Shown here one piece after another: positions 7,451-15,329 of a stretch of 20,228 bases of DNA. The first letter of the stretch is position 1, and each line of letters starts with the position of its first letter. Both the position numbers and the translations under genes were made by a program. The DNA is taken from contig JAQTZZ010000066.1 of NCBI GenBank assembly GCA_028687545.1, forward strand, positions 1 through 20,228, given 5' to 3'. The notes below the pieces were generated by a model, which had not been told where the DNA came from, ran no database searches, and was given only the letters and a program-made list of their open reading frames with translations. Source of the stretch: Candidatus Wallbacteria bacterium. Its GTDB lineage: Bacteria; Muiribacteriota; JAQTZZ01.

Positions 7451-9088
7451 TTATTTATACTTCTGCAATCCCTCAGGCACGTACCAGTATGGGAAATTGT
7501 AGAAAATGCCGGCATTAGCGGGTTTTATGCCGTGGAAGCGTTTGCTTACCGCATAGATGAAATCAGTGGTATAGAGAAAAACATAAGGCTGATCTTCATG
7601 GATGATGGCCTGCATCTTGAAATAGATTTCCTTCAGTTTTTCCCTGTCAAATGTGCTGCGGCTCAGTTCGCACAATCTGTCGATTTCAGGGTTGCGGTAG
7701 GAAATCACATTGGCACCCGAATATCCGTTCTTTTCATCCGGTATCTGCGAAGAATGCCATAATCCGAAGGGATCGTACAGCGCGCTGCTCTGCTGCCAGC
7801 ACATGATCGTGGCCTGGAATTTATGATGAGTCAATTGTTCTACAAATTTCCCCCAGTCCAGCAGCTGGCTCTTCACATTAATCCCTATGGCTTTCCAGGA
7901 ATCCCTGATGATGTCAGCCAGGAGCTTGTCGCCTTTGGAGGTGCTGAATTCCAGAGTGAATTTCTCTCCATTCCGCTCCAGGATTCCGTCCTGATCCATG
8001 TCTTTCCATCCGGCATCTGAGAGGATTTTTTTGGCCTGTTCAGGGTCATAGGGATATTGGGGAACCGAGCTGTCGAACGCCCAGCATGTCGGAAGAACGT
8101 CAGTGGCAACTGTCTTTCCGAAGCCATAGTACACATTGTCGATTATGCTCTGCCTGTTGATGGCGATTGTGAGAGCCCTGCGGATATTCCTGTCTTTCAG
8201 TATCGGATCATCCAGGTTGAAAGCGACTGCGCCTGAAACATATGACGGACAGGTGTATATGTTGAACTTGTCGTGGAATTCCTTGGAATTGGCTTGTTTT
8301 GTATAGTAGTCGGGATTGAGCAGCATCAGATCCAGTTCGCCTCTCAACAGGGAAAGAAGGGATGCTGAGGTGTCAGGAATGATTTTGAAGATCACCCGAT
8401 TCAGATACGGCCTTTCACCGAAATAATCCTGATTTGCAGCCAGAACTACCTGTTCGCCCTGCTTGTATTCGAAAAATTTGAACGGGCCTGTTCCGATGGG
8501 GTGCTTGCTGTATTCGGAAGTCGCCAGATTTTCCCGCTCAAAAATATGCTTCGGTATTATCCCGGTGCTGGTGATCACCGGGAGATCAGGGGTAGGCTTT
8601 TTCATCAGTATGCTCACTTCGTAAGTGTTGATGATTTCGACTGTGCTTGCATCCACAAAAAAACATTGCAGATTGCTTCCGACCACAGGATCCATGATCT
8701 TTTCAAAAGTGAATCTGACATCCTCTGCTGTAAAGTTCACTCCGTCGTGCCATTTCACGTTTTTTTTCAGGTAATAGGTGATCCTTTTGTTGTCTCTGGA
8801 AACTTCCCAAGAATCAGCCAGGCAGGGAGACAATGTCAGATCAGCATTGACCTGGGTCAGGGATTCGAAAATCAGACCCAGGATTTCGGAATCAGCGGCA
8901 GAATTCACAAACAAAGGATTGAATGTCTCGGGATTGACTCTGCACTGCTGAACAAGCGTGTCTCCATACGACGGTGACAGTGAAACTTCGCTGGTTGGTT
9001 TGAGCAGTTTGACAGCATCCTCGGCATGATTCTGAAATACGGGAAGCAGCAGGCAGATAAGCAGCAGTTTCAGGCCAAAGTATTTCAT
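7451..9088 (-). CDS. Extracellular solute-binding protein, family 5 (peptide/nickel type), orphan
   Basis: The 545-residue product begins with a Sec signal peptide (M-K-Y-F-G-L-K-L-L-L-I-C-L-L-L-P-V-F, likely cleaved near Ala22) that lacks a lipobox. The mature protein has the SBP_bac_5 pattern: L-G-L-I-F-E-S-L near the N-terminus, L-A-D-S-W-E-V-S, V-K-W-H-D-G-V-N-F-T-A-E-D-V-R-F-T-F, an H-P-I-G-T-G-P-F-K segment and a central I-R-R-A-L-T-I-A-I-N-R. Length fits OppA/DppA/NikA relatives, which capture oligopeptides, nickel-chelates or sugars for an ABC importer. No permease or ATPase genes for an importer are nearby; the convergent ABC pair is an exporter and is not its partner. GGAGGT at 9092-9097 is an ideal ribosome binding site and fixes the start. 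The 87-bp gap from the upstream lipoprotein gene allows co-transcription, but a local promoter is also visible. Ligand unknown. Confidence 0.9.
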   Translation of the reverse strand: MKYFGLKLLLICLLLPVFQNHAEDAVKLLKPTSEVSLSPSYGDTLVQQCRVNPETFNPLFVNSAADSEILGLIFESLTQVNADLTLSPCLADSWEVSRDNKRITYYLKKNVKWHDGVNFTAEDVRFTFEKIMDPVVGSNLQCFFVDASTVEIINTYEVSILMKKPTPDLPVITSTGIIPKHIFERENLATSEYSKHPIGTGPFKFFEYKQGEQVVLAANQDYFGERPYLNRVIFKIIPDTSASLLSLLRGELDLMLLNPDYYTKQANSKEFHDKFNIYTCPSYVSGAVAFNLDDPILKDRNIRRALTIAINRQSIIDNVYYGFGKTVATDVLPTCWAFDSSVPQYPYDPEQAKKILSDAGWKDMDQDGILERNGEKFTLEFSTSKGDKLLADIIRDSWKAIGINVKSQLLDWGKFVEQLTHHKFQATIMCWQQSSALYDPFGLWHSSQIPDEKNGYSGANVISYRNPEIDRLCELSRSTFDREKLKEIYFKMQAIIHEDQPYVFLYTTDFIYAVSKRFHGIKPANAGIFYNFPYWYVPEGLQKYK

Positions 9089-9134
9089 TTTACCTCCAAC
9101 ATTTCCAAACGATGAAAATTTGGCAGACTAATTA

Positions 9135-9143
9135 ATTGTATCA
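9135..9143 (-). promoter_or_regulatory. Extended -10 promoter element for the binding-protein gene
   Basis: Read on the minus strand, this is TGATACAAT, an extended -10 box (TGn plus TACAAT, 5 of 6 to consensus). The -35 region is poor, as is usual for extended -10 promoters. It would give a leader of about 40 nt containing the GGAGGT site. Confidence 0.4.
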
Positions 9144-9175
9144 TGTTGACCAGTGATATTTTAAAAAGCGGCCTG

Positions 9176-10741
9176 TCAATAAGAAAAGGTATACTGATCC
9201 TCGCCTGAAGACAGGTCATAGAAGAAGGGGACTGTCTCATTGGCGATCTTGACTGAATAAGACACCCAGCCTGTCAGCAGGTCTTTCATGATCCGCTCCA
9301 TCAGCCCGCCCTTCAGAAGCTCCTGCAAAGCTTCAGAGGCGATTTCAGAGCCCACGGTTTTCAGAAAATCCTTCAGTATATTGCAAATTGTGCCTGATCC
9401 TGACTGGTAGATGAAATCAGTGAGCGCCTGCAGCTTCTGCTCAGCGGAAAGCTCGCTGTCTTTCAATGCAGAGCTGAGTTTTCTGAATGCCGGGTCATTG
9501 AACAGGCGGTTGGCTACATTGAAGATTTTATAAGCCACATCCTTCTTTTCAGCCATCCGTTTGCAGATGTCGATTTGCGCCACCACATCCAGAAGCACGA
9601 GAACCGCTTTCGCGGAATTGAAATAAATATCTTTTTCCACAATGATTTTCCCTGAAACAGCGTTTTCTTCAAATACTGTGTCTGAAACTATGGGTTTTGA
9701 AACAAGGCTTAAATCCCAGGTCCAGAGATTATTGATCACGTCCGCGACAGTAGTCCACCTGAACCACTTGTATTTCCCGGTCAGAAACATCCATGTGCCG
9801 CTGAATGGATTTCCTTCCTTGAAAATAGCGCTGCCGTCTTCAGATCTGGCTTTGTAATAAATGAATGTGTCATTGGAGAAGCTTCCTTTATCTGTGCCTG
9901 TCTTTTTGAATGTCACGCTGCCCTGGCTGCGCTGCTCTGACTGGATGTTAAGAAACTTGAAAAAGCGCTCTGCTGTTTCCCCTGCCTTGCGGTAAATTGC
10001 CTCCTGTGAAGGATTGAGCGGCAATTCTCCGGCATTTGCGGTTTTTGAGATCAGCTCCACAAGTTCACTGTATTCCGGATAGGAGCGCATTTCCAGCAGG
10101 GCCTGCTGCTTGGCGGCTTCATCCGCTTCCCAGAAGAGAGGAGATGCGAAGAGGATGGCTTTCGCAGTGCTGTCAGGGCCGAGAGTTATCCTGGCTTCCA
10201 GTCTCTCCCTGACTGTCTCAGTACCCCTGAAATGGATGAAAACAGGATCAATGGATCTGCGACAGGAGGCGATGATGTTTCCGGATTTGGCATCGAATCT
10301 GCCGCAGCTGTCGGACCTTTGCAGTCCACGGCCTGAGACATATATCTGTATGTCGCGGTCATTTCCTGTTGCAGGATCAAGCCGTATCTCATAGCCTGCC
10401 TCCGGCTGCCTGGGATGAGTATCTGAGAGTGCCTGCTCAATTTCATTGATTGCTTCCTTGGCCTGGATCACCCTGTTCCCTGATAAATCATTCACAACCT
10501 CAAGCAGTTTCAGGCTGGAATCCGATATCTGTGCGTAACGGTTTTGCGGTAGAAAAGAAGGGCTCTCTGAAATCTCGCTGATCAATCCATGAATGAAATC
10601 CCTGGCCTGCAGGTTCTGCTCGGTTGCTCCCTGCAGACTGCTTTCGACTCTAGTCAGGATTTGAATCAGAGTTTCTGAGGCCGCTGCATTAGAGCATGCA
10701 GTCAGCAGAATGAAAAGTACCCCTGTAGTAATAATTCTCAT
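9176..10741 (-). CDS. Putative lipoprotein of unknown function
   Basis: I do not recognise the family. The 521-residue product begins M-R-I-I-T-T-G-V-L-F-I-L-L-T-A-C, a lipoprotein signal with lipobox L-T-A-C and Cys16; Ser at +2 favours the outer membrane if Lol rules apply. The N-terminal third is predicted helical and polar. The middle is strand-rich, with T-W-M-F-L-T-G-K-Y-K-W-F-R-W-T and W-T-W-D-L-S-L. The C-terminal 170 residues are again helical (D-I-C-K-R-M-A-E-K, then L-L-K-G-G-L-M-E-R-I). Four cysteines besides Cys16 are visible; one S-C-G-R-F and one A-S-C-R-R are close enough to form a disulfide. GGGGGAAG lies just upstream of the ATG. The gene is followed by the binding-protein gene on the same strand and diverges from the MFS gene. 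It could be an accessory envelope protein, but no function can be assigned. Confidence 0.8.
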   Translation of the reverse strand: MRIITTGVLFILLTACSNAAASETLIQILTRVESSLQGATEQNLQARDFIHGLISEISESPSFLPQNRYAQISDSSLKLLEVVNDLSGNRVIQAKEAINEIEQALSDTHPRQPEAGYEIRLDPATGNDRDIQIYVSGRGLQRSDSCGRFDAKSGNIIASCRRSIDPVFIHFRGTETVRERLEARITLGPDSTAKAILFASPLFWEADEAAKQQALLEMRSYPEYSELVELISKTANAGELPLNPSQEAIYRKAGETAERFFKFLNIQSEQRSQGSVTFKKTGTDKGSFSNDTFIYYKARSEDGSAIFKEGNPFSGTWMFLTGKYKWFRWTTVADVINNLWTWDLSLVSKPIVSDTVFEENAVSGKIIVEKDIYFNSAKAVLVLLDVVAQIDICKRMAEKKDVAYKIFNVANRLFNDPAFRKLSSALKDSELSAEQKLQALTDFIYQSGSGTICNILKDFLKTVGSEIASEALQELLKGGLMERIMKDLLTGWVSYSVKIANETVPFFYDLSSGEDQYTFSY

Positions 10742-10758
10742 ATACTTCCCCCACTTAT

Positions 10759-10788
10759 ACCTGATTTAATTATGCCCGGAAATCAGGT
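10759..10788. promoter_or_regulatory. Operator-like inverted repeat between divergent genes
   Basis: ACCTGATTT (10759-10767) and AAATCAGGT (10780-10788) are a perfect 9-bp inverted repeat separated by 12 bp. It covers the -10 box and most of the spacer of the predicted lipoprotein-gene promoter, the position of a repressor site. Half-site centres are 21 bp apart, two helical turns, which suits a dimeric regulator. Which protein binds is unknown; no regulator gene lies next to it. Confidence 0.45.
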
Positions 10789-10796
10789 TTAATCAA
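10769..10796 (-). promoter_or_regulatory. Predicted promoter of the lipoprotein gene
   Basis: On the minus strand TTGATT (10791-10796) and CATAAT (10769-10774) are spaced by 16 bp, matching consensus at 4 and 5 of 6 positions. The start of transcription would fall near 10762, giving a leader of about 20 nt that includes GGGGGAAG. Confidence 0.45.
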
Positions 10797-10852
10797 GATT
10801 TTTTCCAAAAATGCGTTTATTTGCTGTAAAATTACAATGCACTCTGGCAAAA

Positions 10853-10858
10853 TATACT
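10853..10858 (+). promoter_or_regulatory. Candidate -10 box upstream of the MFS gene
   Basis: TATACT matches the -10 consensus at 5 of 6 positions, but no acceptable -35 sits 16-18 bp upstream. It is 15 nt from the preferred ATG. It argues mildly against translation from the upstream ATG at 10811, which would lie before the transcript start. Confidence 0.2.
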
Positions 10859-10873
10859 GTCTGCAGGGAATTA

Positions 10874-12136
10874 ATGAACAGGCTTTTCAATAAAAACTTT
10901 TACCTGCTCTGGCAGGGTCAGCTGATCTCCCAGATCGGCAATCAGGCTTTTGAGATTGCCCTGCTCTTCTGGATCAAGCACGCTACAGGCAGTGCGACTC
11001 TGATGGGACTGATCATGATGGCTTCCACTCTGCCGTCTGTTCTGCTCGGGCCTGTAGGAGGCACATTCGCTGACCTCCATTCCAGGAAAAGGATTCTGGT
11101 GATCAGCGACCTGATCTGCGGAACGATCCTGTTTCTGATGACTGCTGCGCTTTTCCTCTGGCAATCGAATACTAATCTGATCATCTGCTGCCTTTTCACG
11201 ACCTCTGTCTTCATCTCCACTGTCAATTCTTTTTTCAAGCCTGCCATCTCGGCTTCTATTCCGGATCTGGTTCCGCTGGATAAAATTGCGGCAGCCAATT
11301 CGCTCAACGAGTCTTCTGTGCAGATTTCCACTTTCATCGGCCAGGGACTTGGCGGAGTTCTCTTCCGCCTGCTGGGTCCTGTGACACTGTTCCTGGCTGA
11401 CGGGATTTCATTTTTCCTTGCTGCATTCTCAGAATCGCTGATCACAATTCCCCAGGTAATCCCTGAGAAGAAAACCGGATTTTCAGAAATTTTCCGGCAT
11501 TTCAAACTGGAGACAATCGAGGGCTTCCGTTATGTCTGGCAGAGGAAGGGGATCAGAAATCTCTTCGTGATCGCGGCTTTTTTGAATTTTTTCATGATTC
11601 CTGTAATCACGCTGCTGCCCTTTTACATCGAGGATGTGCTCAAAGCTACCACAGACTGGTATGGGTATCTGCTGGCAGGTTTCGGGTTCGGAGCATTGAT
11701 TGGTTATACTTTCGCCGGGACTGTCAGGGTTTCCGGTAAAGTCAGATCAATAATCGTCCCGATTTTAATCGTAGTAAATTCAGCGGCCATGGGTCTGCTG
11801 GCGCTGCTGTCTTCTCCGATTCAAGCTATGCTTTTAATGTTTTTGGCAGGCATCATGAATGGCTTTATCAATATCAGCATCATCACAATCCTGCAGCTTA
11901 CCACAGCGAGCGAAATCAGAGGCCGTGTCTTTGGCCTGCTTGGAACCATCTGCTCAGGCATCACCCCGATCGCCATGGGTCTTGCCGGAGTGGTAGCCGA
12001 CCTTCTGAATAAAAATATACCTGCTATCTATATTTTCTGCGGCAGTGCAGGAGCGATTTTATCGCTGCTCGTGGGTCTGGACCGCGCCACCAGGGAATTC
12101 CTGGCTTATGAGCCGGAGAAGCCTAGGCAGCATTAA
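10874..12136 (+). CDS. MFS transporter (MFS_3 / EntS-like efflux type)
   Basis: The 420-residue product is an integral membrane protein with about twelve hydrophobic segments. It starts with N-K-N-F-Y-L-L-W-Q-G-Q-L-I-S-Q-I-G, the N-terminal pattern of MFS_3-type exporters related to EntS and macrolide efflux proteins. The loop between segments 2 and 3 carries an MFS motif A variant, G-G-T-F-A-D-L-H-S-R-K-R, with the conserved Asp and basic residues. Such proteins usually export small molecules by proton antiport; the substrate is unknown. An in-frame ATG at 10811 would add 21 polar residues. I prefer 10874 because AGGGA (10865-10869) precedes it and the family N-terminus begins there. The gene diverges from the lipoprotein gene and may share its operator-like palindrome. 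It ends 38 bp before a large structured element. Confidence 0.88.
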   Translation: MNRLFNKNFYLLWQGQLISQIGNQAFEIALLFWIKHATGSATLMGLIMMASTLPSVLLGPVGGTFADLHSRKRILVISDLICGTILFLMTAALFLWQSNTNLIICCLFTTSVFISTVNSFFKPAISASIPDLVPLDKIAAANSLNESSVQISTFIGQGLGGVLFRLLGPVTLFLADGISFFLAAFSESLITIPQVIPEKKTGFSEIFRHFKLETIEGFRYVWQRKGIRNLFVIAAFLNFFMIPVITLLPFYIEDVLKATTDWYGYLLAGFGFGALIGYTFAGTVRVSGKVRSIIVPILIVVNSAAMGLLALLSSPIQAMLLMFLAGIMNGFINISIITILQLTTASEIRGRVFGLLGTICSGITPIAMGLAGVVADLLNKNIPAIYIFCGSAGAILSLLVGLDRATREFLAYEPEKPRQH

Positions 12137-12174
12137 ACTCAGTTGAGCTAACTTTATCCATAAATAACTTTGCA

Positions 12175-12396
12175 GGTAGACGGAGACTTGTTCCTGATGA
12201 GGAGTTCAAAGGCGTCCCGAAGCCTTGGGCTTCAGGATGAGAGGCTCTAACAGCAGTAGCTGAAGAGCCTCTAAATCGCTGTCGGCCTTGCCAATGGCAG
12301 AATCCCATCTAAGCCTGCAGATAAGTGAAGTCCTGCTTACCGGGTTTTCGGCAAGCAGGACGAAACGACCTCAGCAGGAATAAGTCTCCGTCTACC
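12175..12396 (+). ncRNA. Highly structured 222-bp element: candidate non-coding RNA or MITE
   Basis: The ends, 12175-12202 and 12369-12396, form a 28-bp inverted repeat. As plus-strand RNA this gives 26 Watson-Crick pairs, one G-U (12190/12381) and one A-G mismatch (12197/12374). Inside are four further hairpins: GAAGCC/GGCTTC (12219-12233); AGAGGCTCT/AGAGCCTCT (12240-12272), with an inner CAGC/GCTG capped by AGTA; TTGCC/GGCAG (12288-12300); and GTCCTGCTT/AAGCAGGAC (12330-12361), with inner CCG/CGG around GGTTTT. A weaker ATCT/AGAT stem (12307-12322) sits between the last two. The 3' joint reads GAAACGA. It lies between convergent genes, 38 bp past the MFS stop and 23 bp from the glycosidase stop, and has no convincing reading frame. 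I do not recognise it as any RNA family I know. No flanking target duplication is obvious. The G-U pair weakly favours plus-strand transcription. Confidence 0.6.
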
Positions 12397-12401
12397 AAAA
12401 T

Positions 12402-12429
12402 GTTCAAAACATCCAGATGTCAATTGAAC
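12402..12429 (-). terminator. Possible weak terminator of the glycosidase gene
   Basis: GTTCAA (12402-12407) pairs with TTGAAC (12424-12429), and inner ACAT pairs with ATGT (12409-12412/12417-12420). Read on the minus strand the hairpin overlaps the TGA stop and is followed by ATTTTGG, a short T-run. The stem is A+T-rich, so efficiency would be low; the large structured element just beyond may do the real work. Confidence 0.3.
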
Positions 12430-15329
12430 TTATCCATTCCTATTTCCTTCTTTACCGGCAGTTCATTAAAAGTGAAATCCCTGTTTTCAGACCCGGCCGG
12501 CAGCCTCAGAATGAAACCCTTTGGCGGTTTTGCAGTTCCGTCTACTGAGAATGCAATGCCATGCTTCGTCTTTTTGATTGTATAACTGATCGTTCCATAG
12601 TTGGTGGGAAGCTCCTTGACTGTAACGCCTTTTTTCAGCCAGGCTGGGTCGATTCCAGCGCAGAGGATCAGGCTGTCGTTCGATTCATAGGCCAGCATGT
12701 TCCTGACTGCATCTATGTATCCTGAGCCGACCCAGGTGTGGGGCATGTCACCCAGATACGACGGTGTGCGGGGATCAGCATAGACCACCTCGGCGAAGTG
12801 ATTCCAGCCATAAGGCCTGGTGGAGTCGCTGGTGAAATGCCTGAGCATGGTGAGTGCCCTCTGACGCTGTCCCATCCAGACAAAAGCATTGGCAGAGCGG
12901 ACTTCATAAGGAGTGAAAGTCCTTCTGTGCTTTGCATCCAGGCCTTTGCTGAACTCTTCGTAGTAACGGTTAAACGTGTTTGTCAGATTGGGTCTGGGCA
13001 GATTCTCCAGTTCACCGCCAGCCACGATGGCTATGGCTGTGGAAGTGGAGTCAAAGTCGCCTTTTTCAGTGCATCCGGGAATATAGTCGATCTTCCTGTC
13101 AGTAATCACGCGCTGGATCGACGCATAGATGCACTTTTGAAAATCAGCGGATTCAGTCCTCAGCCAGGCGGAGTTTTCGGAGTCAGAGAGGAGATCTGCC
13201 AGATAGATGCAGTCCTTGAAGCCGCGCAGCACGAAGAAATCATCCCAAAAGCTGTGCATTCCGGGGAAATATCCTTCATGGCTGTTTGAGCCGGGTAGAA
13301 TTCCGTAATTGGCAGCTTTGGCCGGATCGGTTTTCACGTCTTCAGTCATGCCGGCATGGCGCAGGCCGCTCGCGAATCTCAGGGCCTGAATCGTCCTGGG
13401 ATACACCTTTTTCAGATAATCCATGTCCCCTGAGTAATCATAATAATTCCTGACTGCATATGGATATTCCCCCTGACTGTCCAGTTCCTTGCCTTCAGGG
13501 GAACCATTGTTTTCAAAGGCTGCCGCTCTGCCTGTCTCAAAGATCAGGAACGGGACATAGCCATTGTCCCATGTTTTGGCTGTGATGGCTTCCAGCCAGT
13601 CGCGCACTTGATCTACAAGGCCGAACTGCATCAGGGACGTGCTGATCTGCGCGCTGTCCCTGGTCCAGGAGTGGGAATAATTGCGGGGGCCTGGCATGAT
13701 CCAGGGCCCGTCCTTAGTGAGCAGGATATAGGCAAGATTCGATCTCAGCACATCTGTCAGGCGTTTTTCCGGGATTTCAATGTAAACTCTGTTCACAAGT
13801 TCAGTCCATCTTTTAGTTTCAGAAGCAATGGTTTTTTCAAACGAAAAACCTGTCAGACTTGCCGAATTGAATCCGCCTTCCATGGGATAGATCACAATGA
13901 TATCCTTGCGCTCCCCTGGCTTCAGATTCAGTCTGTAAACCGCTGCGGCAGAAACAGTACCCTGGCTGTTCTTCGCTGTGATGGAGTCAGGCAGGGTGCC
14001 TTTGCTGATGCAATCGATAATATCGTTCGGGTCGAGTTCCAGTGCACCCATCTTCGCAGGATCGGTCAGGGAAATCACACCCGGCTGTCCGTTGATGCGG
14101 ATGATGGAACTGCCCTTTGCACGGATGCATTCGCAGGTTTTGATCGGCGTGAATCCGCCGTGCTGCCAGGAAGGATTCATCTGCAGAGGCCTGACAGCCA
14201 ACGCAAATTCACCAATGAAATCATCTTTTTTACGGTTGTAAAACGAATATCTGACTGCACTGAACGATTTTCCGATAGTTCCTGTGCCGACAGCAGTGAT
14301 TTTCAGCAGAAAATCTGGATTTTCCCATTTTACGGTCGGGATTGGTAAATAATTTTTTTCAAGACTTTGGTTGAGTCTGCAGTCATTGTATGTGTAAAGC
14401 TTCTTCCCTCCGCGAACGAACGGCATGACGCTGAATGCATTTTTGAATGGTTCGACTGCGCCTGTCTCAGTCAGCATGCCTTCTTCACGGTCACCGGGAA
14501 TCCCTACCACAGTCCAGAATTCCTGTTTTCTGGAGAGCCACATGGGAAAGTATCCGGCAGGCGAATCCTTGGCCAGGGTCTGATAAGTCTTCAGCAGATC
14601 TACTTTTTCCTCGGAGCTTTTTAGTTCAAAGCTTTTGAATTCAAAGCCAGATCCTTCGCACTTGATCCTCAGAGCCTTGACCTCGATTGAATCAAAGTAA
14701 TCCCAGTTTTCCACCCTTCCCCTGGCGGTTTTGAAAAGCTCTTTCCAGGTGTTCATGTCTGAAGACCCTTCAAGGGAGTAATTTCTGGGGGATTTATCGC
14801 CCCACACATGGACCAGGCCGCCCAACAGCATGGGTCTGGGAAGAATGATTTCCACCTGCGCTCCGTCGGATGATTTCTTTACTTCCGGAGGATTGCCTTC
14901 GAGAAAATTGATTTCCCAGATCGAGAATGACCAGCCTGTACCCCTGGTGAGCAGATTCAGCTTTACAGACGAAGCAACAACTGGTTCGAAATATATAATG
15001 TCGGTATTGCCATCACCAGCACTTGTGGCATAGACTTTCTTCCACTCACCTGAAGAAATTTTTGCCAGTACCTCATATTTATCTCCAAAGGCGTATTCCC
15101 ATTTAACTTCCAGCCCGCAGAGGTTCCTGGGAGCATCGAAATCAGCCTGCCACCACTGGTTATCTTCGGATGCGCTGGCCCAGCGTGTTTTCATGTCCCC
15201 GTCCACAGCAAAATTCGCAGGCATTACATCTACTCCGGATGAAGATGTGACTGTAATCCCGCCTGACGCCCAGGCGTTGCAGTTTAAAAATGATAAAAAC
15301 AGAAATAGGATCAATCCTCTCCAGAACAT
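12420..15329 (-). CDS. Secreted discoidin (F5/8 type C) and six-hairpin glycosidase-like protein
   Basis: The preferred start at 15329 gives 969 residues and is fixed by GGAGGGAG directly upstream and by a signal peptide (M-F-W-R-G-L-I-L-F-L-F-L-S-F-L, cleavage after A-W-A near residue 22). An in-frame ATG at 15425 would place 32 polar residues before the signal and is unlikely. Residues about 25-143 are a discoidin/F5/8 type C domain (V-D-G-D-M-K-T-R-W-A-S then D-N-Q-W-W-Q-A-D-F). A shorter discoidin-like half follows at about 146-240. The C-terminal half resembles (alpha/alpha)6 six-hairpin glycosidases, with R-N-Y-S-H-S-W-T-R-D (W555 to D558) and later H-S-F-W-D-D-F-F and H-T-W-V-G-S-G-Y-I. 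Likely a periplasmic or secreted polysaccharide-acting enzyme; the GH family and substrate are not determined and the catalytic acid/base pair is not assigned here. Transcribed divergently from the kinase gene. Confidence 0.85.
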   Translation of the reverse strand: MFWRGLILFLFLSFLNCNAWASGGITVTSSSGVDVMPANFAVDGDMKTRWASASEDNQWWQADFDAPRNLCGLEVKWEYAFGDKYEVLAKISSGEWKKVYATSAGDGNTDIIYFEPVVASSVKLNLLTRGTGWSFSIWEINFLEGNPPEVKKSSDGAQVEIILPRPMLLGGLVHVWGDKSPRNYSLEGSSDMNTWKELFKTARGRVENWDYFDSIEVKALRIKCEGSGFEFKSFELKSSEEKVDLLKTYQTLAKDSPAGYFPMWLSRKQEFWTVVGIPGDREEGMLTETGAVEPFKNAFSVMPFVRGGKKLYTYNDCRLNQSLEKNYLPIPTVKWENPDFLLKITAVGTGTIGKSFSAVRYSFYNRKKDDFIGEFALAVRPLQMNPSWQHGGFTPIKTCECIRAKGSSIIRINGQPGVISLTDPAKMGALELDPNDIIDCISKGTLPDSITAKNSQGTVSAAAVYRLNLKPGERKDIIVIYPMEGGFNSASLTGFSFEKTIASETKRWTELVNRVYIEIPEKRLTDVLRSNLAYILLTKDGPWIMPGPRNYSHSWTRDSAQISTSLMQFGLVDQVRDWLEAITAKTWDNGYVPFLIFETGRAAAFENNGSPEGKELDSQGEYPYAVRNYYDYSGDMDYLKKVYPRTIQALRFASGLRHAGMTEDVKTDPAKAANYGILPGSNSHEGYFPGMHSFWDDFFVLRGFKDCIYLADLLSDSENSAWLRTESADFQKCIYASIQRVITDRKIDYIPGCTEKGDFDSTSTAIAIVAGGELENLPRPNLTNTFNRYYEEFSKGLDAKHRRTFTPYEVRSANAFVWMGQRQRALTMLRHFTSDSTRPYGWNHFAEVVYADPRTPSYLGDMPHTWVGSGYIDAVRNMLAYESNDSLILCAGIDPAWLKKGVTVKELPTNYGTISYTIKKTKHGIAFSVDGTAKPPKGFILRLPAGSENRDFTFNELPVKKEIGMDKFN

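Noticed and set aside
9174-9179. Perfect TTGACA on the minus strand at the end of the lipoprotein gene
   Set aside because: No acceptable -10 box lies 16-18 bp downstream; the extended -10 at 9135-9143 is a better candidate for the binding-protein gene.
10811-10873. Upstream ATG extending the MFS protein by 21 residues
   Set aside because: The extra residues are polar and not family-like, no ribosome binding site precedes them, and the downstream ATG has AGGGA.
12193-12230. Hammerhead-ribozyme-like core, CTGATGA followed by a GGA/TCC stem and CGAAG
   Set aside because: The GAAA core is GAAG, no usable stem I partner lies after the putative cleavage site, and the CTGATGA bases are better explained as part of the 28-bp closing stem.
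12123-12308. Possible 61-residue minus-strand reading frame across the structured element
   Set aside because: It has no good ribosome binding site or recognisable domain, overlaps the end of the MFS gene, and runs through self-complementary DNA.
12175-12396. Retron msr-msd type RNA, suggested by the terminal inverted repeats and internal hairpins
   Set aside because: There is no reverse transcriptase gene in the window and no recognisable retron organisation.
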